Shown here: in pieces, positions 38,210-46,228 of the stretch
Layout: the number at the start of each line of letters is the position of its first letter
Numbering within the stretch: position 1 is the first letter of the stretch
Source of the DNA: Treponema sp.
GTDB taxonomy: Bacteria > Spirochaetota > Spirochaetia > Treponematales > Treponemataceae
Length of the DNA stretch: 64,000 nucleotides
Assembly: GCA_017645785.1 (NCBI GenBank)
Contig: JAGCNW010000016.1
Span: 124,001 to 188,000 of the forward strand
Direction of reading: 5' to 3'
Notes under the pieces: generated by a model
The model's input: the letters and a program-made list of their open reading frames with translations, nothing else
Told to the model about the DNA's origin: nothing
Databases searched by the model: none
Translations under genes and position numbers: made by a program

Positions 38210-38830
38210 ATGGAAAACGGATTTAGCTTAATTGAATTGTTCAAACTTGGCGGACCCTTTATGTGGGTGCTCCTGGCCTTTTCTGTGGCGACAGTGGCCA
38301 TTGTAATCGAGCGTTGCATTTACCTTTCTTGGCACAATTGCAAGGCTCATCCGATTAGCGACAAGATAAAGGAATTTTTGAGCCAAGGAAAAAAAGAAGA
38401 CGCGATGAGCTTTTTGCAAAATTGCCAGCGCAACCAAACAATCGCCTCAATTCTTTTGGCGCTTTTGGAAAACGCAAAGTACGGCGAAAACAGAATGGAA
38501 CGCGCCGCCGAGCGCGAAGCCCAAGAGCGCTTGCGCAGAATGGAAAACGGCTTTAACTATCTTACGGCGCTTTCTTCGCTCGCTCCGCTTACAGGTTTCT
38601 TGGGAACGGTATCAGGAATGATTGGAGCCTTCCGCTCCATCGCCGAAGCGACTGACGTCAACGCGCAGCTTGTTGCCGGAGGAATTTACGAAGCTTTGAT
38701 TACAACCGTGTTCGGCTTGATTATCGCCATCACCGCGCTTGTGGCCTACAATCTTTTGATTCAGAAGGTTGACTTCTTCGCCGCCGAAGCGTCAAAAGCC
38801 ATCGACGATTTGATTCCGGAGTTGATATGA
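38210..38830 (+). CDS. exbB: ExbB/TolQ-family proton channel
   Basis: 206 residues with three membrane helices: about 16-36, 125-150 and 165-190. The family signature LSSLAPLTGFLGTVSGMIGAF lies in the second. It forms the stator channel with ExbD that drives TonB. Strong aggagga ribosome site, 27 bp after the receptor stop. Ends overlapping exbD as ATGA. Confidence 0.93.
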   Translation: MENGFSLIELFKLGGPFMWVLLAFSVATVAIVIERCIYLSWHNCKAHPISDKIKEFLSQGKKEDAMSFLQNCQRNQTIASILLALLENAKYGENRMERAAEREAQERLRRMENGFNYLTALSSLAPLTGFLGTVSGMIGAFRSIAEATDVNAQLVAGGIYEALITTVFGLIIAITALVAYNLLIQKVDFFAAEASKAIDDLIPELI

Positions 38831-39225
38831 TAAAAAGATCTCCGCGCCGCAATACAGAAGATTCAAGCAGCTCCGGCGCTTTGAACGACTTGTCCTTTTT
38901 GCTGATAATTTTTTTTATCGTAATCGCGGGCTTTAACGTTAACAAAGGATTTTTGTTGAACTTGCCTTCAAAGGACAAGCCGATTGTCGTCAACACAAAC
39001 GACATTCTAAAGTGTGAGCTGGATGAAAACGGCGCTTTGTTTTTGGACGGCCAGGAAATAAAGATGGAATCCCTGGCCCAAAAAATCGAAAAGAAGTTAA
39101 AAAGCCAGCCCAACATGACTTTTTTGCTTACAATAAATCCAGAGACGCATTACCAAAAGGTGGTGGACGTCATTTCGACCATAAGAAAGCTTAAGGTTGA
39201 AAATTTTTCTTTTAGAATGAAGTAG
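38827..39225 (+). CDS. exbD: ExbD/TolR-family protein (first copy)
   Basis: 132 residues: short cytoplasmic start, one membrane helix (LNDLSFLLIIFFIVIAGFN) containing the proton-carrying Asp in the form LNDLSFLLIIFF, then a periplasmic domain. Overlaps exbB by 4 bp. Confidence 0.9.
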   Translation: MIKRSPRRNTEDSSSSGALNDLSFLLIIFFIVIAGFNVNKGFLLNLPSKDKPIVVNTNDILKCELDENGALFLDGQEIKMESLAQKIEKKLKSQPNMTFLLTINPETHYQKVVDVISTIRKLKVENFSFRMK

Positions 39226-39234
39226 GGAATGTTT

Positions 39235-39636
39235 ATGATTGACACAAGACAAAAAAGAAGGCGGCCAAGCATCGCCACTTCGTCAATGTCTGACATAGGC
39301 TTTTTGCTTTTGATTTTTATAATGTTGATCGCTTTGATGAACCAGCGTTATGAAGAAAAGATAAATTATTCCGAAAGTACGGTTTTGGAGCGAACGCAAG
39401 CCGACGAAAATTTTGAGATATGGGTTCAAAGCAACGGAATCGTTTCTGCCGAAGGCCAAATTTTGGATCCGGCGGCTTTGGAAAAAGCGATTGTGCAAGC
39501 GATCGCCCAGAATCCAAACGCGCGCATTCACGTTATCGCGGACAAGGACACGCCGTACAAATATGTAAATGGCGTGACTTCAATCTTGCAGTCCTTGCAA
39601 CATCGAGTTGTAAGTTTTGTGGTTAAGGAAAAATAG
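39235..39636 (+). CDS. exbD: ExbD/TolR-family protein (second copy)
   Basis: 133 residues from ATG 39235, which has aggga at a good distance; the ATG at 39229 is too close to it. It has the membrane helix MSDIGFLLLIFIMLIAL with the conserved Asp and a typical periplasmic end (ARIHVIADKDTPYKYVNGV). Two different ExbD subunits in one operon are common in bacteria with gliding- or nutrient-type TonB systems. Confidence 0.9.
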   Translation: MIDTRQKRRRPSIATSSMSDIGFLLLIFIMLIALMNQRYEEKINYSESTVLERTQADENFEIWVQSNGIVSAEGQILDPAALEKAIVQAIAQNPNARIHVIADKDTPYKYVNGVTSILQSLQHRVVSFVVKEK

Positions 39637-39637
39637 A

Positions 39638-40225
39638 ATGAGCGCTGAAAAATTTTCTAAACATTCCGGCCTTTGGCGACTGTTTGTTTTTGCGTTCGCG
39701 CTTCTTTTGCACGTGGCGGCGATTTGCTTCTTTAGCATAAAGCAAAAGGAAGAGGATGTCGAAACGGTTGACTTTAGCCAAGCTGACGTATTTAAGTTGG
39801 TTGACGTGCAGGAATATGTAAAGCCGCCTGTTCAAGAGGACACCACGATAGTCGTAAACCAGCCAAAGGCCTCGGAGCGCATCAAGGAAACGGACCAAAA
39901 GGTTGTAAAAGACTTTGACGAAAGCGCCTTTTTGCCCCAGCACAAAATTTCTTCGGTTCCGATCATTCCGATTAGGGAAGTGCTTTCAAAAATCGAATAT
40001 CCGCCGATGGCGTTGCGACAGGGCATAGAAGCCGTAGTTTACCTTGAGCTTTTTATCGACAGCAACGGAGCGATAAAAAACATCAAGGTGCTAAAGGATC
40101 CCGGACACGGCTTTGCGCAGGCCGCTTGCGCGGCTCTAAAGGGGGTGATTTGCATTCCAGCCAACGCCAACGGCAAGAATTGCGCCGTCCGCTACAGGTA
40201 TCCGATAAAGTTCACCTTGAATTAG
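39638..40225 (+). CDS. tonB: TonB-family energy transducer
   Basis: 195 residues from ATG 39638 (aagga site); upstream in-frame codons lie inside exbD. One N-terminal helix (LFVFAFALLLHVAAICFFS), a periplasmic linker with only a modest Pro content (VKPPVQED), and a TonB C-terminal domain (IEYPPMALRQGIEAVVYLELFIDSNGAIKNIKVLKD in part), where YPPMALRQGIEG-like and the final YPIKFTLN are diagnostic. Links the ExbBD motor to the receptor. Confidence 0.9.
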   Translation: MSAEKFSKHSGLWRLFVFAFALLLHVAAICFFSIKQKEEDVETVDFSQADVFKLVDVQEYVKPPVQEDTTIVVNQPKASERIKETDQKVVKDFDESAFLPQHKISSVPIIPIREVLSKIEYPPMALRQGIEAVVYLELFIDSNGAIKNIKVLKDPGHGFAQAACAALKGVICIPANANGKNCAVRYRYPIKFTLN

Positions 40226-40249
40226 GTGGTTTTGGGGCGGATTTTTTGT

Positions 40250-40278
40250 TTGCAAAATCGCCAAAATTGGTGTATAAT
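40250..40278 (+). promoter_or_regulatory. Promoter of the beta-CASP hydrolase gene, next to its start codon
   Basis: TTGCAA (40250-40255), 17 bp, TATAAT (40273-40278), 8 bases, ATG 40287. The intervening agagga resembles a ribosome site but would lie at or before the transcription start. Confidence 0.7.
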
Positions 40279-40286
40279 AGAGGAAT

Positions 40287-41699
40287 ATGGCGATTAAACT
40301 TTATTCACTCGGCGCCGCCGAGGAAGTGACTGGCAGCAAACACATATTGGAAGTGGACGGCCGTTCGTACATGATCGACTGCGGAGCCTTTCAGGGCCAT
40401 CGCAGCGAGTCTGACGAAAAAAACCGCAACTTTGAATTTGACCATGAAAAGCTGGAGGCGGTTGTCTTGACCCATGGCCATTTTGACCACTGCGGCTTGA
40501 TTCCTCTTTTGGCAAAAAAAGGATACAACAAAAACTTTTACTCAACCAGCGCGACGCGCGACTTGGCAAACCTTGTCGTCATGGACAGCGCCCGCATTCA
40601 GGCGCGCGACGCTGAATATTTGGCCGAACAAGCCCGCCGCAAAGGCGAGCGTTTTACTTGGAAGCCCATCTACGACGAGCAAGACTGCATCAAGGCGATG
40701 AACCAGTTTGTCACCGTTTCGTACAACAGAAAGATTTTTATCGGTCCGGACGTGTCGCTGGAATTTTTTGACGCCGGCCACATCTTGGGCTCGTCGTTCG
40801 CTTATTTTACGATTTACGAAGGAAAGCCTGAAGAAACGCGCATTTTGTTCACCGGCGACTTGGGCCGAAAGAACAAGTCAATTGTTCGAGACCCTTCCAC
40901 AGACTTTCCGCCGCCGGACTACATCGTTTGCGAAAGCACTTACGGAAACCGCAAGCACGACCAAAAGGACTACGCGCTCAAGGCCCTTACCCGCATCATT
41001 CGCGAGACGATTGACAAAAAGGGCAAGATTATAATGCCTTCGTTCGCCATAGAGCGCACGCAAGAAATCATTTACCAGCTGCACAAGCTTGTCGATATGA
41101 AAAAAATTCCGCAAGTTCCGATTTACGTTGACAGCCCGATGGCCGTAAACGCTACGGTAATTTTTCAGTCGCATCCTGAATGTTACGACGAAAAAGTTTC
41201 GCAGGCTTTCCTCGTTCACCATAAAAATCCCTTTGGCTTTAACGCCCTGCAGATGGTCACCAGCGTGGATGAGTCAAAGGCCCTTAACAAAAAGCCGGGC
41301 CCGATGATCATTCTTAGCGCCGACGGAATGTGTGAAGCCGGACGCATCTTGCACCACTTGGCAAACAACATTGACAACGAGCGCAACACAATTTTGATTG
41401 TAGGCTACATGGCCGAGAACACTTTGGGCCGCCGCATTTTTGACGGAGAAAAGCAAGTCAAGATTATGGGCGACATTTACGAAGTTCGCGCCAAGGTTGA
41501 AAAAATCAACGCCTTCAGCGCGCACGCCGATTACGAAGAGGCGACCGAATGGCTGAAGGCCGTTGATACAAGCCGCCTTAAGAAATTGTTTTTGGTTCAC
41601 GGAGAAAAAGACGCGCAAGAGTTTATGACAAATTATTTGGCGGAGAACGGATTTAAGAGCGTTCTGTCGTCAAAGTATGGAGAAACATACGATTTGTAA
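40287..41699 (+). CDS. Metallo-beta-lactamase fold / beta-CASP RNA-processing hydrolase
   Basis: 470 residues. The metal site is visible as LTHGHFDHCGLIP, with DAGHILGSS and TGDLGRKN as further metallo-hydrolase motifs. The beta-CASP insert and the C-terminal RMMBL-like segment (INAFSAHADYEEATEW and LVHGEKDAQ) match the CPSF73/YSH1-like family. Probably a ribonuclease in RNA processing or turnover. Confidence 0.88.
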   Translation: MAIKLYSLGAAEEVTGSKHILEVDGRSYMIDCGAFQGHRSESDEKNRNFEFDHEKLEAVVLTHGHFDHCGLIPLLAKKGYNKNFYSTSATRDLANLVVMDSARIQARDAEYLAEQARRKGERFTWKPIYDEQDCIKAMNQFVTVSYNRKIFIGPDVSLEFFDAGHILGSSFAYFTIYEGKPEETRILFTGDLGRKNKSIVRDPSTDFPPPDYIVCESTYGNRKHDQKDYALKALTRIIRETIDKKGKIIMPSFAIERTQEIIYQLHKLVDMKKIPQVPIYVDSPMAVNATVIFQSHPECYDEKVSQAFLVHHKNPFGFNALQMVTSVDESKALNKKPGPMIILSADGMCEAGRILHHLANNIDNERNTILIVGYMAENTLGRRIFDGEKQVKIMGDIYEVRAKVEKINAFSAHADYEEATEWLKAVDTSRLKKLFLVHGEKDAQEFMTNYLAENGFKSVLSSKYGETYDL

Positions 41700-41705
41700 A
41701 CGCCT

Positions 41706-43145
41706 ATGAAAAATGATGTTAAAAAGTTTGAAGAATATTATTCCGCGAATTTTAAACGGACAAGCTCGCTTCTTTCGGGCTTGACCATTTTGGTTTTTGA
41801 CGCGGGAATTTTGCTCTTGTCAATCGGAATAGGTTTCTTCTTGGTAAACTTGGTCAACCACCGTTTGATTAACTTTAGGTCTTTTGTTGAATACTACATT
41901 TACATTCCAGCGATTTTGGCAGTTTTTTACGCGGCGGACTTGTACCCAGGAATAATGAGCTCGCCGGCCGAAGACGTAAAGCGCCTTTCAATCTGCACTT
42001 TCTTTGGATTTTGCGGAATTGCCTTGAGCATTTTTGTGGAAGACGCCGAAGACAAGTACGCCATCGCCGTCGCCTTGGTTGTCGCCGTTCCCTTCGCGAC
42101 GATTTTGCTTCCGGGAATGCGAGAAGTTGTCCGCCGCTTTTTTGGCTTGTTTAAATTTTGGGGGTTGCCCGCCGTAATTTTTTGTTCCGGAAAATCAGGC
42201 GACCTGCTTGTCGAGCGTTTCTTAAAAAATCCCCACCTTGGATACCGTCCCGCTTTGATAGTGAACGATTCAATAAAAGCGAAAAACGACGGCGATTTTA
42301 TGGGCGTTCCCGTTTTGTCTCCGTCTAAAGAATTGTTTGACGCAATAAAGAAAAGAAGAATAAAGGTCGCCGTTCTTTCGGGCTACAAGAGCGAGTTTGA
42401 CGAGATGAAAAAATTCTTCCGCTACACGGTGGTTGTTTCGAGCCAATTGGATTCAATGATGTCCGGCGCTCCTCACTTGCGCGACATCGCGGGAATTGTA
42501 GCCTTCTCTTCAACAAATTATTTGACGAAAATTCAGTCGTGGGTTGCCAAACGTTCCTTTGACTTGGCGATAATAATCTGCACCTTGCCGTTGACCCTTC
42601 CGATTTCTTTGTTGGTCGCTCTTTTGGTAAAGATAACTTCTCCGGGACCTGTCCTTTACGGCCACAAGCGAGTGGGGCTTAATGGAAAAGAGTTTAAGTG
42701 CTGGAAATTCCGTTCAATGTATATTGACGCTGACAAGCAGCTTGCAAAAATTTTAAAAGAGAATCCCAAGATGAAAAAGCAGTGGGACAGGGAACGAAAG
42801 TTGGAAAACGACCCCCGCGTAACGCCCCTTGGAAAATTCATTCGCAAGGCCAGCCTTGACGAGCTTCCGCAATTGATAAACATTTTTGTCGGGCAAATGA
42901 GTTTTGTTGGGCCGCGCCCGGTAATGCAAGACGAGCTTGAGCGATACGGAAAAAAAGCGGACTACATTCTTTCTGTTTTGCCGGGCCTTTCGGGAATGTG
43001 GCAAACGTCGGGCCGCAGCGACACCGCTTACGAAGACCGCGTTACATTGGACGCATATTACATCCAAAACTGGTCAATTTGGCTGGACATTTGGATTTTG
43101 ATCAAGACAGTGTGGGTCGTCTTGGCCGGCAAGGGAGCCTACTGA
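41706..43145 (+). CDS. Polyprenyl-phosphate sugar-1-phosphate transferase (WbaP/exopolysaccharide type)
   Basis: 479 residues. Four or five N-terminal membrane helices, a CoA-binding-like middle region (VIFCSGKSGDLLVERFLK), another helix at about 285-305, and the bacterial sugar-transferase domain (KRVGLNGKEFKCWKFRSMY, LGKFIRKASLDELPQLINIF, MSFVGPRPVM, LPGLSGMWQTSGRS). It puts the first sugar phosphate on a lipid carrier for surface polysaccharide. No other polysaccharide genes are adjacent. Begins 6 bp after the previous stop. Confidence 0.93.
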   Translation: MKNDVKKFEEYYSANFKRTSSLLSGLTILVFDAGILLLSIGIGFFLVNLVNHRLINFRSFVEYYIYIPAILAVFYAADLYPGIMSSPAEDVKRLSICTFFGFCGIALSIFVEDAEDKYAIAVALVVAVPFATILLPGMREVVRRFFGLFKFWGLPAVIFCSGKSGDLLVERFLKNPHLGYRPALIVNDSIKAKNDGDFMGVPVLSPSKELFDAIKKRRIKVAVLSGYKSEFDEMKKFFRYTVVVSSQLDSMMSGAPHLRDIAGIVAFSSTNYLTKIQSWVAKRSFDLAIIICTLPLTLPISLLVALLVKITSPGPVLYGHKRVGLNGKEFKCWKFRSMYIDADKQLAKILKENPKMKKQWDRERKLENDPRVTPLGKFIRKASLDELPQLINIFVGQMSFVGPRPVMQDELERYGKKADYILSVLPGLSGMWQTSGRSDTAYEDRVTLDAYYIQNWSIWLDIWILIKTVWVVLAGKGAY

Positions 43146-43537
43146 TTGGGCTCCGACTCTTCAGGCGGCAAGTTGGCAAGAATCAGCTTGGCCATTTTTT
43201 GCGCCTGTCTTTTTGCCGAAAAATAGATTTTGCTTTCGTCGCTGTAAGTTGGATCGATGGTAAACTGTCTTCCGAAGGGCTTGTCGTAATTTCCGCTGAA
43301 CTTCATCGTTTGCAATTCTTCCCTTGTGATTCCGATTTCGGCAAGCGTTTCGCTCATGTCCTTATAGTCTGAACAAGTGTTATAAACCCAAGTGAGCATG
43401 TTGCAAATGCGAACGGCGTTTTGTGCCGGGGCGCTAAGGTCTTTGTTTTTGAGGTCGTAAAGTTTGTTCGAGCTTGCGCAAGCGGTCAATGCCAAACTTG
43501 CCAAAGCGATCGCCGTCGCAAAAAAAATCTTCTTCAT
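43139..43537 (-). CDS. Small lipoprotein of unknown function
   Basis: 132 residues from ATG 43537 (ggagacg ribosome site); signal peptide with lipobox ALTAC. The mature part is helical and Glu-rich (DYKDMSETLAEIGITREELQTMKF), with no recognised domain. It overlaps the convergent sugar transferase gene by 7 bp. Confidence 0.75.
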   Translation of the reverse strand: MKKIFFATAIALASLALTACASSNKLYDLKNKDLSAPAQNAVRICNMLTWVYNTCSDYKDMSETLAEIGITREELQTMKFSGNYDKPFGRQFTIDPTYSDESKIYFSAKRQAQKMAKLILANLPPEESEPNQ

Positions 43538-43553
43538 ATCGTCTCCAATTTGA

Positions 43554-43582
43554 ATTATAGAAAAAAGAATCTTATTGTTCAA
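43554..43582 (-). promoter_or_regulatory. Promoter of the small lipoprotein gene
   Basis: Minus strand: TTGAAC (43577-43582), 17 bp, TATAAT (43554-43559). It lies back to back with the promoter at 43593. Confidence 0.7.
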
Positions 43583-43592
43583 GCCGTTTGTC

Positions 43593-43621
43593 TTGAAGAC
43601 TGCGGCAAAGCGTGTTAGAAT
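43593..43621 (+). promoter_or_regulatory. Promoter of the SGNH hydrolase gene, next to its start codon
   Basis: TTGAAG (43593-43598), 17 bp, TAGAAT (43616-43621), 6 bases (agggga), ATG 43628. Transcription would begin at or beside the ATG. Confidence 0.65.
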
Positions 43622-43627
43622 AGGGGA

Positions 43628-44389
43628 ATGGTTACTTCTATTATCGCGTGGGGAGACTCAATTTTAAAAGGTGTTGTGTCGGGCGACGACTCAAAGCGCT
43701 TTGACATTACGGAAAAGGATTCTCTTAGCCAGGCTTGCTCGGCTCTTGGAATTGAGCTGGCCAACAAAAGCGTTTTTGGCTCTTGGATGACAAAGACGCG
43801 CAGAACTCAGGACAGGAGCTTGCGGAACGGAGCCAGCACCCAAATCGGAATTATTGAGTCGGGAACGAACGATTGCGACTACGACTGGAGCGCGGTGTCC
43901 GCCAATCCCGACGCGGAACACTTGCAGCGTTGCCCGCTTGAAGAATTTGAGCGCCTGATGAAAGAAGCCGTTTCCGTAGCCCGCCAAAACAAAATCACGC
44001 CTGTAATCATGATTCCCACTCCGCTTGTCCCGGAATGGTGGTTCAACAACATTTGCATCGGAAACGACGAAGCGGCGATTGTTAGGTTTATTGTGCGGAA
44101 ATATGGGTTGCAAGACCAAGACTGCGCGGCGAGCCAGAATGACCCGCAAGACCAGAAACGGGCCGCCGCGATGCGCCTTTACCAAAACCAAGAATTGTTT
44201 TCGCTAAAAGCCGCCGCCATCGCTCGCGCCCTCGATGTTCAAATTGTAGACATCCGCTCCGAGTTTTTAGCCCATCCAAACTACAAGACCCTCATGTGCT
44301 TGGACGGCGTCCACCCCAACCAAGCGGGCTACGACTTTATGGCCGAGATTTGGAATCGGGAGATACCAAAGTTTAAGCTGGAATTTTAG
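43628..44389 (+). CDS. SGNH/GDSL-family hydrolase
   Basis: 253 residues with no signal peptide. The four blocks are visible: IAWGDSILKG (nucleophile Ser), ANKSVFGS (Gly block), IIESGTNDCDY (Asn block) and CLDGVHPNQAGYDFMA (Asp/His). Such enzymes are esterases or acetyl-hydrolases. The O-methyltransferase gene begins 1 bp after its stop. Confidence 0.85.
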   Translation: MVTSIIAWGDSILKGVVSGDDSKRFDITEKDSLSQACSALGIELANKSVFGSWMTKTRRTQDRSLRNGASTQIGIIESGTNDCDYDWSAVSANPDAEHLQRCPLEEFERLMKEAVSVARQNKITPVIMIPTPLVPEWWFNNICIGNDEAAIVRFIVRKYGLQDQDCAASQNDPQDQKRAAAMRLYQNQELFSLKAAAIARALDVQIVDIRSEFLAHPNYKTLMCLDGVHPNQAGYDFMAEIWNREIPKFKLEF

Positions 44390-44390
44390 A

Positions 44391-44972
44391 ATGACCGACA
44401 TCGAGCGAATCAAGCAGGCTGCCGCGGAGAACGCCGTTCCGATAATGCAGGACAGCGGAATGGAATTCATTTTAAATTACATCAAGCAAAACAAGGTTCG
44501 GCGCGTTTTGGAAATTGGAACGGGGATCGGGTACTCTGCAACGAAATTCGCGCTCGCGTCGCCGGATGTCCAGGTGTTTACGATAGAGGCGGACATTGAC
44601 CGCTACCATCAGGCCGTTAAAAATTTTCACGACGAAAATTTGATGGACCGTGTGACATGCTTTTTGGGCGACGCGGCCACGTTCAGCTTTGAAGAAAAGT
44701 TTGACTTGATTTTTATCGACGGGCCAAAGGCGCAGTACATAAAATTTTTTGAGCATTACAAAAACAATTTGGCGGATGGCGGAGCGATAATCAGCGACAA
44801 CCTTTCGTTCCACGGAATGGTGGAAGACATAAGCCTTACGCACAATTATTCGACAAAAAAATTGATAAAAAAAATCCGCAAGTACATTCAGTTTCTAAAA
44901 GACAACACGGAGTTTAAGACGGAATTTTACAGCGCGGGCGACGGCATTGCGGTTTCAAAAAAACTGTGTTAA
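44391..44972 (+). CDS. SAM-dependent O-methyltransferase (class I, YrrM/caffeoyl-CoA type)
   Basis: 193 residues. SAM-binding motif RVLEIGTGIGYSATKFA, then VFTIEADIDRYHQAVKNF, CFLGDA and the catalytic/metal segment DLIFIDGPKAQYIKFFE, with GGAIISDNLSFHGMV. These are typical of the metal-dependent O-methyltransferase 3 family. Probably cotranscribed with the upstream hydrolase. Confidence 0.88.
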   Translation: MTDIERIKQAAAENAVPIMQDSGMEFILNYIKQNKVRRVLEIGTGIGYSATKFALASPDVQVFTIEADIDRYHQAVKNFHDENLMDRVTCFLGDAATFSFEEKFDLIFIDGPKAQYIKFFEHYKNNLADGGAIISDNLSFHGMVEDISLTHNYSTKKLIKKIRKYIQFLKDNTEFKTEFYSAGDGIAVSKKLC

Positions 44973-44975
44973 AAT
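44947..44975 (+). promoter_or_regulatory. Promoter of the ATP-grasp / OLD-like pair
   Basis: TTGCGG (44947-44952), 17 bp, TAAAAT (44970-44975), overlapping the end of the methyltransferase gene. Leader of about 47 bases with a ggagggg ribosome site. Confidence 0.6.
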
Positions 44976-45028
44976 AGGAACTGTCGAGGCGCGACGATTT
45001 TTGTCTTGAACGCCGCGTCGGAGGGGTT

Positions 45029-46222
45029 ATGAACTTTATTTTTGTTTCGCCGCATTTTCCTAGAACCTACTGGAACTTTTGCGATCGGCTAAAAAAGAAC
45101 GGCGCCAACGTTTTGGGAATCGGCGACGCTCCCTACAATTGCCTTGAGCCGCAGCTTAAAGACTGCCTTACCGAATATTATTTTGTCGACAACATGGAAG
45201 ACTACGACAAGATGTATCGCGCCGTGGCCTTCTTTGCCTTTAAGTATGGCCGCATTGATTGGATTGAATCCAACAACGAGTATTGGCTTGAAAGCGACGC
45301 CCGCCTGCGCAGTGACTTTAACATCACAAGCGGAGTCAGGGCGGAACAAATCGCGGGCTGGAAAAATAAATTCGACATGAAAAAATTTTACGCCGCAGGA
45401 AAAATTCCAACCGCGCGCTGCCACCGCATCACTACAAAAGAAGCCGCCCAAAAATTTGTGGACGAAGTTCAGTTCCCTGTAATCGTAAAGCCCGACAACG
45501 GAGTCGGAGCGCACGACACTTGGAAGCTTAGTTCGCAAGTTGAGTTTGACAATTTTTTTGACCATCTTCCTCCGGTTCAGTATGTGATGGAAGAATTTGT
45601 TACGGGCGACATTTATTCCTACGACGCGATTTGCGATTCCAATGGCGAGCCGCTTTTTGAGTCGTCGAGCGTTTTTCCGCCGTCGATTATGGACATCGTT
45701 TTGCAGGAACAAGATTTGAGCTATTGGACGATTCCGCAAGTGCCCCAAGAGTTGGCAAAACTAGGACGGGCCGCGCTAAAATCGTTTGGCGTAAAAAACC
45801 GTTTTGTCCACATGGAATTTTTTAGGCTGACGCAAGCCAAAAAAGGCTTGGGCGCCGTTGGCGACTTTGTAGGCCTTGAGGTGAACATGAGGCCGGCGGG
45901 CGGCTACACCCCCGACATGATGAACTACGCGCATTCGACCGACGTTTATCAAATCTGGGCCGACATGGTTTGCTCCGACAAGCGCTTGTTGGAAGATTCG
46001 GGCGACCACCACTATTGCGTCTACGCCGCCCGCCGCGACAAGCGCCGCTACGTTCATTCCAACCAAGAAATCGTCGAGCGCTACGGCGAGCGCCTTGTGA
46101 TGAACGAGCGGATGCCGCAAGTGATGGCGGCCACGATGGGAAACCAAATGTACATGGCCAAGGCAAAGACGCAGGAAGACAAGGACGAGTTTTTGAAATT
46201 TGTTTTGGAGCAGGCGCGGTAA
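45029..46222 (+). CDS. ATP-grasp family carboxylate ligase
   Basis: 397 residues. Pre-grasp domain at about 1-110, then the ATP-grasp fold: KNKFDMKKFYAAGKIPTAR, FPVIVKPDNGVGAHDTWK (ATP-binding Lys and glycine loop), YVMEEFVTGDIYSYD and the metal-binding end LEVNMRPAGGYTPDMMNY. It joins a carboxylate to an amine or similar using ATP. The substrate cannot be told. Ends 6 bp before the OLD-like gene, so both are probably made together. Confidence 0.85.
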   Translation: MNFIFVSPHFPRTYWNFCDRLKKNGANVLGIGDAPYNCLEPQLKDCLTEYYFVDNMEDYDKMYRAVAFFAFKYGRIDWIESNNEYWLESDARLRSDFNITSGVRAEQIAGWKNKFDMKKFYAAGKIPTARCHRITTKEAAQKFVDEVQFPVIVKPDNGVGAHDTWKLSSQVEFDNFFDHLPPVQYVMEEFVTGDIYSYDAICDSNGEPLFESSSVFPPSIMDIVLQEQDLSYWTIPQVPQELAKLGRAALKSFGVKNRFVHMEFFRLTQAKKGLGAVGDFVGLEVNMRPAGGYTPDMMNYAHSTDVYQIWADMVCSDKRLLEDSGDHHYCVYAARRDKRRYVHSNQEIVERYGERLVMNERMPQVMAATMGNQMYMAKAKTQEDKDEFLKFVLEQAR

Positions 46223-46228
46223 ATTTTT

